Positions 14,016 to 17,842 of a stretch of DNA of 17,842 nt are shown here, piece by piece; position 1 is the stretch's first letter; each line of letters opens with the position of its first letter. This DNA comes from an uncultured Flavobacterium sp. Lineage in GTDB: Bacteria > Bacteroidota > Bacteroidia > Flavobacteriales > Flavobacteriaceae. The DNA lies in the NCBI GenBank assembly GCA_946479395.1, contig CAMLFV010000027.1:1-17842 (forward strand), in the 5' to 3' direction. The notes below the pieces were generated by a model, which was not told the DNA's origin, did not search any database, and was given only the letters and a program-made list of their open reading frames with translations. The position numbers and the translations under genes are program-made.

Positions 14016-15317
14016 ATGAAAAGGAAAATACTTTTAGCAGCAGTTTTATTTACAACTTTAACAACTTTTGCTCAAACCTTTGAAAATAAAGCAACCTTCT
14101 GGGCAAAACCTAATAAAACGCAAAGTACAAAACAGGTATTTAATAAAAATGCCTCGTTAAATCACGGTACAAATCAATCATTAACAACAAATATCGGCGA
14201 AGGCAGTTCAAACTTTTACATGGTTTTTAAGTCGGGAGATCCTGTTGAAAAAGATTTGTTGAACTTTACATTTACATGCGCGCAACATGCAGTAACTACG
14301 CATAATATTAATTACCACGATGCTGCTACGGTTGATCAGAAAAGAAAAACCGGAGCTATTGTAAAATATGGTTTTGAATATCCTGGCGCAAGCGGAGATA
14401 AAAATTATGTAACTGTTATAGATCAACCTAATGATTTAACCGATGTTTACGAAGTAATTTACGTGAATGACAAATTCACAGAATTAGATCATCAGCTAAT
14501 TCAAACGTATTTATCAGTAAAATACGGAATTTCGTTAATAAATCCTGCAAATTATGTAGATGCAAATGGAAAGCAGATTTGGAACAGCAACTTAAATGCA
14601 CAGTATAATACAAACATTACAGGTGTTGGTAAAAGCGATTATTTTGGTTTGAACAAAACCGAAACAGTTAATTCTGTTGATAAGCGTATCGAAATTAGTA
14701 CAAACGGTTTTAACAACAACGAATATTTGTTTATTGGAGCCAACAATGAAAATACATCATTTGTAAAATCAAACGATTACGAAATTTTAAATTCATCGTG
14801 GTTGGTTCAAACAAATACGGCTTCTAATTTAACTACATTGCGTTTTAATTTAGGATCGTTAAAATCAACTGGAACGTATGAGTTGTTAATCAATCAAAGT
14901 GCAACATCATTTGATAATACCAACGTATTAAAAGTTCAAGGAAAAGTAGAAGGAAACCAATTAGTTTTTGAAAATGTTATGTTTGATGCCGACGGAAATG
15001 GATTTGATACTTTTTCGGTAGGATACACAACAAAGGCTAAAGAAAATTCAAAACCTGAAATTGTTTCAAATTCAAAAGTAAATGCGTATCCAAACCCTGC
15101 AAATATTAACGAAACAGTTAATGTAGCTTACAATTTTGATAAACCGACAAATTTAAACATTCACGTTTTCACGGTTGAAGGTCGATTAATCAACAAACAA
15201 GAAGTGAACAACATTAACAATCATGTGTTTGAAACCAAGTTTTCAACAGCCGGAGTTTACTTAATAGTATCAACCTACAACGGTGAAATAACAACAAACA
15301 GAATTATTGTAAAATAA
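14016..15317 (+). CDS. Secreted surface protein with T9SS type A sorting domain
   Basis: A 433-aa protein exported by Sec and then by the type IX system. The signal peptide MKRKILLAAVLFTTLTTFAQ ends at about residue 20. The middle (about 145-230) has IQTYLSVKYGISLINPANYVD followed by IWNSNLNAQYNTNITGVGKSD. This is a repeated theme of large flavobacterial surface proteins (LSIKYGI...YNNNVTGIGRDD type). The last 80 residues or so begin VNAYPNPANINETVNVAYNF and end AGVYLIVSTYNGEITTNRIIVK, the TIGR04183-like sorting tail that is cleaved and replaced by a lipid or sugar anchor, or leads to release. The function is unknown: perhaps adhesion or the cell surface coat. It stands alone between two terminators; only weak -7-like boxes (TTAATTTG, 13982-13989; TATATTCG, 13990-13997) lie upstream. 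Confidence 0.88.
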   Translation: MKRKILLAAVLFTTLTTFAQTFENKATFWAKPNKTQSTKQVFNKNASLNHGTNQSLTTNIGEGSSNFYMVFKSGDPVEKDLLNFTFTCAQHAVTTHNINYHDAATVDQKRKTGAIVKYGFEYPGASGDKNYVTVIDQPNDLTDVYEVIYVNDKFTELDHQLIQTYLSVKYGISLINPANYVDANGKQIWNSNLNAQYNTNITGVGKSDYFGLNKTETVNSVDKRIEISTNGFNNNEYLFIGANNENTSFVKSNDYEILNSSWLVQTNTASNLTTLRFNLGSLKSTGTYELLINQSATSFDNTNVLKVQGKVEGNQLVFENVMFDADGNGFDTFSVGYTTKAKENSKPEIVSNSKVNAYPNPANINETVNVAYNFDKPTNLNIHVFTVEGRLINKQEVNNINNHVFETKFSTAGVYLIVSTYNGEITTNRIIVK

Positions 15318-15330
15318 CAAAAAACTCAAG

Positions 15331-15362
15331 AAAAGCACCCTTTGAAAGAAGGGTGTTTTTTA
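15331..15362 (+). terminator. Rho-independent terminator after the T9SS cargo gene
   Basis: CACCCTT (15336-15342) pairs with AAGGGTG (15349-15355), the stem extending outward through G-T and A-T pairs to about 12 bp, followed by a T run. It lies 14 bases after the stop codon. Confidence 0.85.
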
Positions 15363-15369
15363 TTTGTAT

Positions 15370-15386
15370 TAATTTTGGTAAATTTG
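15370..15386 (+). promoter_or_regulatory. Two adjacent -7 promoter boxes upstream of idi
   Basis: TAATTTTG (15370-15377) and TAAATTTG (15379-15386) both match TAnnTTTG fully and lie one base apart. They would give starts near 15384 or 15393, with leaders of about 21 or 12 bases before the ATG at 15405. No clean -33 TTTG stands at standard distance from either, so which is used is open. Confidence 0.45.
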
Positions 15387-15404
15387 ATATTTGCTTAATA
15401 CGAT

Positions 15405-15935
15405 ATGATAACCGAAGAACAAGTAATTTTAGTTAACGAAAAAGACGAGCCTATTGGTTTAATGCCCAAGTTACAGGCACATGAAGAAGCTTTGTTACAC
15501 CGGGCTTTTTCGGTTTTTATTTTAAACGATAAAAACGAAATCATGTTACAACAGCGTGCTGCGGGTAAATATCATTCGCCTTTGCTGTGGACCAATACGT
15601 GTTGCAGTCATCAGCGTAACGGCGAAAGTAATATCAATGCAGGTAAACGACGCTTGTTTGAAGAAATGGGGTTTTCGGTTGAATTAAAAGAATTGTTTTC
15701 GTTTATCTACAAAGCTCCGTTTGATAACGGTTTAACCGAACATGAATTTGATCATGTAATGGTAGGTTATTTTAACGAAGATCCTGCAATCAATAAAGAA
15801 GAAGTTGAAAGCTGGAAATGGATGAGTATTGAAGCAGTAAAGCAAGATATGCAGCAGCATCCGGAAGTTTATACCGAATGGTTTAAAATTATTTTCGATA
15901 AGTTTTATCATCACATCGAAGCACAGAAAATTTAG
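15405..15935 (+). CDS. idi: Isopentenyl-diphosphate delta-isomerase, type I
   Basis: Converts isopentenyl diphosphate to dimethylallyl diphosphate for isoprenoids (quinones, carotenoids, undecaprenyl lipids). At 176 aa it has the Nudix-like fold of type I enzymes. Seen: HRAFSVFIL (32-40), LQQRAAGKYHSPLLWTNTCCSHQR with the catalytic cysteine at C66/C67, the Nudix-like helix GKRRLFEEMGF (80-90), and the acidic pair in LTEHEFDH (E112 and E114). The metal-binding histidines (for example H25, H32 and H69) are present. It stands 3 bases before the PTPS/QueD-family gene, so the two are co-transcribed. This pairing is one I know from flavobacteria and probably reflects gene packing rather than shared chemistry. 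Confidence 0.93.
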   Translation: MITEEQVILVNEKDEPIGLMPKLQAHEEALLHRAFSVFILNDKNEIMLQQRAAGKYHSPLLWTNTCCSHQRNGESNINAGKRRLFEEMGFSVELKELFSFIYKAPFDNGLTEHEFDHVMVGYFNEDPAINKEEVESWKWMSIEAVKQDMQQHPEVYTEWFKIIFDKFYHHIEAQKI

Positions 15936-15938
15936 TTT

Positions 15939-16349
15939 ATGAGAGTTACTGTTTGTAGAAAAGCACATTTTAACGCAGCGCATCGTTTGTATCGCAAAGA
16001 TTGGTCTGATGAAAAAAACCAAAAGATTTTTGGTAAATGTAACAACCCTAATTTTCACGGGCATAACTACGAATTAATTGTAGATGTTACCGGAACGGTA
16101 AACCCGGAAACAGGTTATGTGATTGATATTAAAGATTTAAGCGATATTATTTACGAAGAAGTAGAAGTGCCTTTCGATCATAAAAACCTGAATTTAGATG
16201 TGCCCGAATTTCAAGACTTAAATCCAACGGCAGAACATATTGCATACGTTATCTGGCATAAATTGCGCAAACGCCTTCCATTAAAATTAGATTTGGAAAT
16301 AACCCTGTACGAAACCCCTCGAAATTTCGTTAAGTATTGTGGTTTATGA
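15939..16349 (+). CDS. 6-pyruvoyl-tetrahydropterin synthase / 6-carboxytetrahydropterin synthase (QueD) family protein
   Basis: A zinc enzyme acting on 7,8-dihydroneopterin triphosphate. The 136-aa protein has the three zinc histidines H15 (FNAAH), H40 and H42 (HGH), the candidate catalytic Cys34, a DH pair in PFDHKNLN (D80 and H81) and E125 in YETPRNF. The motif CNNPNFHGHNYEL is close to the CNNPNGHGHNY form found in true PTPS of eukaryotes, whereas classical QueD has CxxxHGH spacing; here the spacing is C-x5-HGH. The product may therefore be 6-pyruvoyltetrahydropterin (tetrahydrobiopterin-like pterins) or 6-carboxytetrahydropterin (queuosine). No queC, queE or queF is near, so the choice is open and I give no gene symbol. 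It follows idi by 3 bases and starts at the ATG at 15939. Confidence 0.87.
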   Translation: MRVTVCRKAHFNAAHRLYRKDWSDEKNQKIFGKCNNPNFHGHNYELIVDVTGTVNPETGYVIDIKDLSDIIYEEVEVPFDHKNLNLDVPEFQDLNPTAEHIAYVIWHKLRKRLPLKLDLEITLYETPRNFVKYCGL

Positions 16350-16380
16350 TAATTTTAGAAAAAAATTTTAATAAAATTTG

Positions 16381-16388
16381 TACCTTGC
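16381..16388 (+). promoter_or_regulatory. Possible degenerate -7 box for manA
   Basis: TACCTTGC resembles the common TACCTTTG box but differs at two positions. A start near 16394 would leave about 23 bases before the TTG at 16417, which fits the TTG start. Weak evidence. Confidence 0.25.
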
Positions 16389-16416
16389 CAACTTAATTTA
16401 AGCGAACGCATTAAAA

Positions 16417-17430
16417 TTGAATTCAATTAAACAACATATAAATAATCAGTCAAGCACCACCGCTTTTAAAAGTTATCCGATCCAATTTCAGCCTATTTTA
16501 AAAGAGCGAATTTGGGGCGGAAACAAATTACAGTCGCTAGGAAAAGAGCTTTCTAATGACAACATTGGCGAAAGCTGGGAAATTTCTATGATTGATACCG
16601 ATATAAATATTGTAACAAACGGTATTTATAAAGAAAAATCGTTAGCAGAATTGATTGATTTGTATCCAAACGAAATATTGGGAACAAAAGTTTATCAAAA
16701 ATACGGTAAGCAGTTTCCTTTATTATTTAAGTTTTTAGATGCAAAAACCGATTTGTCTATTCAACTGCATCCTAACGACGAATTGGCAAGAAAGCGTCAC
16801 AATTCTTTCGGAAAAACCGAAATGTGGTACGTTATGCAAGCTGATGAAAATGCCCGAATTATTTTAGGATTTAAAGAAGACAGTTCTCCCGAAGAATATT
16901 TAGATCATTTAAAGAATAAAACATTACCAAGCGTTTTACAGGAATATTATGTAAAAAAAGGCGATGTATTTTTTATTGAAACCGGAACAATCCATGCCAT
17001 AGGCGGCGGAATTTTATTGGCAGAAATCCAGCAAACATCAGATATTACATATCGAGTTTACGATTGGGACAGGTTAGATGATCAAGGAAACGAACGCGAA
17101 TTGCATGTAGATTTAGCTTTAGAAGCGATTGATTACAACAAGAAAGATCCTAAAATAGAATATGTAAAAGTTGATAATGAATCGGTAAATTTGATCAATT
17201 GTCCCTTCATTACCACCAACATTGTGTCGTTAACATCATCTTATATAATAACTAAAAACAACGATTGTTTTTTGGTGTATATTTGCACAGAAGGAAATGC
17301 GACATTGGTTACCAATGGTGAACGTTTTGAAATAAAACAAGGCGATACCGTTTTAGTACCGGCACAATTAAACAATTTTGCCTTACAAGGCAATGCAACC
17401 TTATTAGAAGTATTTATTAATAAATTATAA
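16417..17430 (+). CDS. manA: Mannose-6-phosphate isomerase, class I (TTG start)
   Basis: Interconverts mannose 6-phosphate and fructose 6-phosphate, supplying GDP-sugars for polysaccharides or using mannose. At 337 aa it is the compact bacterial form. Zinc ligands are visible as Q116 and H118 in LSIQLHPND, E135 in KTEMWYV, and H193 in GTIHAIGGG; R213 in TYRVYDWD fits the catalytic arginine. The domain opens with PILKERIWGG (26-35). The start must be TTG at 16417: an in-frame TAA lies six codons upstream and neither ATG nor GTG occurs in between; the next ATG is after residue 55, inside the domain. The N-terminal 20 residues before YPIQFQP are not conserved in the family as I know it. A small helical protein gene follows 10 bases downstream. 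Confidence 0.92.
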   Translation: MNSIKQHINNQSSTTAFKSYPIQFQPILKERIWGGNKLQSLGKELSNDNIGESWEISMIDTDINIVTNGIYKEKSLAELIDLYPNEILGTKVYQKYGKQFPLLFKFLDAKTDLSIQLHPNDELARKRHNSFGKTEMWYVMQADENARIILGFKEDSSPEEYLDHLKNKTLPSVLQEYYVKKGDVFFIETGTIHAIGGGILLAEIQQTSDITYRVYDWDRLDDQGNERELHVDLALEAIDYNKKDPKIEYVKVDNESVNLINCPFITTNIVSLTSSYIITKNNDCFLVYICTEGNATLVTNGERFEIKQGDTVLVPAQLNNFALQGNATLLEVFINKL

Positions 17431-17440
17431 TTATTGAATT

Positions 17441-17707
17441 ATGGCAAACGTTAGAACTTTAAAGAAAGATATCAATTTTGTATTGGGTGATATTATTGAA
17501 GCAGTTTACATTTGGGAACTTTCTACAGCAGGAAAACCAACAGATGAATCGCAAGCAATTATCGATGAAGCAATTACACAGTTTGATGCTTTAATAGAGC
17601 GTGTAAACGATAAAAAAGCAGAAAATAAAAAAGCACACTTTAAAGCAATCTATACAGATTTAGAAGGAACTGCAAATCAATTGGTTGAAAAAATTAACGC
17701 TTTATAG
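17441..17707 (+). CDS. Small helical protein of unknown function (88 aa)
   Basis: I do not recognise a characterised family, although I recall similar short proteins in flavobacteria beside manA. The 88 residues begin MANVRTLKKDINFVLGDIIE and appear entirely alpha-helical, with two or three heptad-rich helices: residues 5-28, 37-68 (Lys/Glu-rich, with NDKKAENKKAH) and 68-88. There is no signal peptide, membrane segment or cysteine. It lies 10 bases after manA, so it is probably co-transcribed. The ATG is the only good start. It may be a structural or regulatory helical-bundle protein, but no function can be assigned. Confidence 0.78.
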   Translation: MANVRTLKKDINFVLGDIIEAVYIWELSTAGKPTDESQAIIDEAITQFDALIERVNDKKAENKKAHFKAIYTDLEGTANQLVEKINAL

Positions 17708-17741
17708 TTAAAAAAAACCGACAAAAAAGTTACGGAAGCCC

Positions 17742-17771
17742 TTGCAGAATAAAAAAACAGCAGTATATTTG
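17742..17771 (+). promoter_or_regulatory. Promoter of the tRNA-Thr gene
   Basis: TTG at 17742-17744, a 19-base spacer and TATATTTG at 17764-17771 give a textbook Bacteroidota promoter. Transcription would start near 17778, ten bases before the tRNA. It is the cleanest promoter in the window. Confidence 0.7.
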
Positions 17772-17787
17772 CAACCGTAAATGAGTC

Positions 17788-17842
17788 GCCTCTGTAGCTC
17801 AGCTGGCTAGAGCAGCTGATTTGTAATCAGCAGGTCGTGGGT
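17788..17842 (+). tRNA. tRNA-Thr (anticodon TGT), 3' end beyond the window
   Basis: GCCTCTG forms the 5' acceptor strand, TA follows at positions 8-9, then a D arm (GCTC...GAGC). The anticodon arm GCTGA-TTTGTAA-TCAGC places TGT at positions 34-36, which reads ACA and other Thr codons. AGGTC then begins the variable loop and GTGGGT the T arm. The 55 bases present lack the T loop and the 3' acceptor strand, which lie to the right of the window. Confidence 0.93.

Noticed and set aside
17708..17741. Terminator after the 88-aa gene
   Set aside because: Only short CCG/CGG complementarity with A-runs is seen and no T-tract follows; not convincing.

Overview
The window is chromosomal DNA from a member of the Bacteroidota, most probably family Flavobacteriaceae (a Flavobacterium/Myroides-like organism; the genus is my inference). 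The signs are AT-rich DNA, promoters of the TTTG-N19/20-TAnnTTTG type in place of E. coli-type boxes, little evidence of Shine-Dalgarno sites, a secreted protein with a type IX secretion C-terminal sorting domain, the Bacteroidota-specific DUF4295 gene beside rpmB and rpmG, and a RecQ of the zinc-ligand-free form. The gene content is mostly housekeeping. I found no phage, CRISPR array, defence island or large mobile element.

Left part, minus strand (1-3733). The 5' part of a membrane-bound sugar-nucleotide epimerase/dehydratase gene for polysaccharide synthesis is interrupted by an in-frame TAA eight bases from the window edge. Upstream of it lies a tight operon reading kdsD/kpsF, tatC, lptB: a Kdo-pathway isomerase, the twin-arginine translocase core and the LPS-export ATPase. 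Divergent from it is recQ (3825-6020), followed by a secreted rhodanese-like protein.

Middle (6630-11448). A small conserved minus-strand gene and a large FAD-dependent oxidoreductase gene diverge from a shared 89-bp region carrying one perfect -7 box on each strand; these boxes settle both start codons. Directly at the stop codon of the oxidoreductase gene sits a 205-bp element with 18-bp terminal inverted repeats, internal inverted repeats and a perfect 8-bp target duplication, which looks like a MITE (non-autonomous transposon). After it come a DEDDh exonuclease, a fumarylacetoacetate-hydrolase family enzyme and CinA/PncC, closely packed on the plus strand.

Right part (11512-17842). The ribosomal cluster rpmB, rpmG, DUF4295 ends in a clear terminator. 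Next is an ftsY, lipoprotein, DUF721 (DciA-like) group in which the genes overlap by 1 and 8 bases, also closed by a terminator. A T9SS-targeted surface protein with its own terminator follows. Then come idi (isoprenoids) and a PTPS/QueD-family gene 3 bp apart, manA with a TTG start, a small helical protein, and finally a tRNA-Thr(TGT) with a textbook promoter, cut by the window end.

Most noteworthy are the MITE-like insertion that regenerated a stop codon, the premature stop in the polysaccharide gene, and the cysteine-free RQC region of RecQ. I see no evidence for an entirely new multi-gene system.
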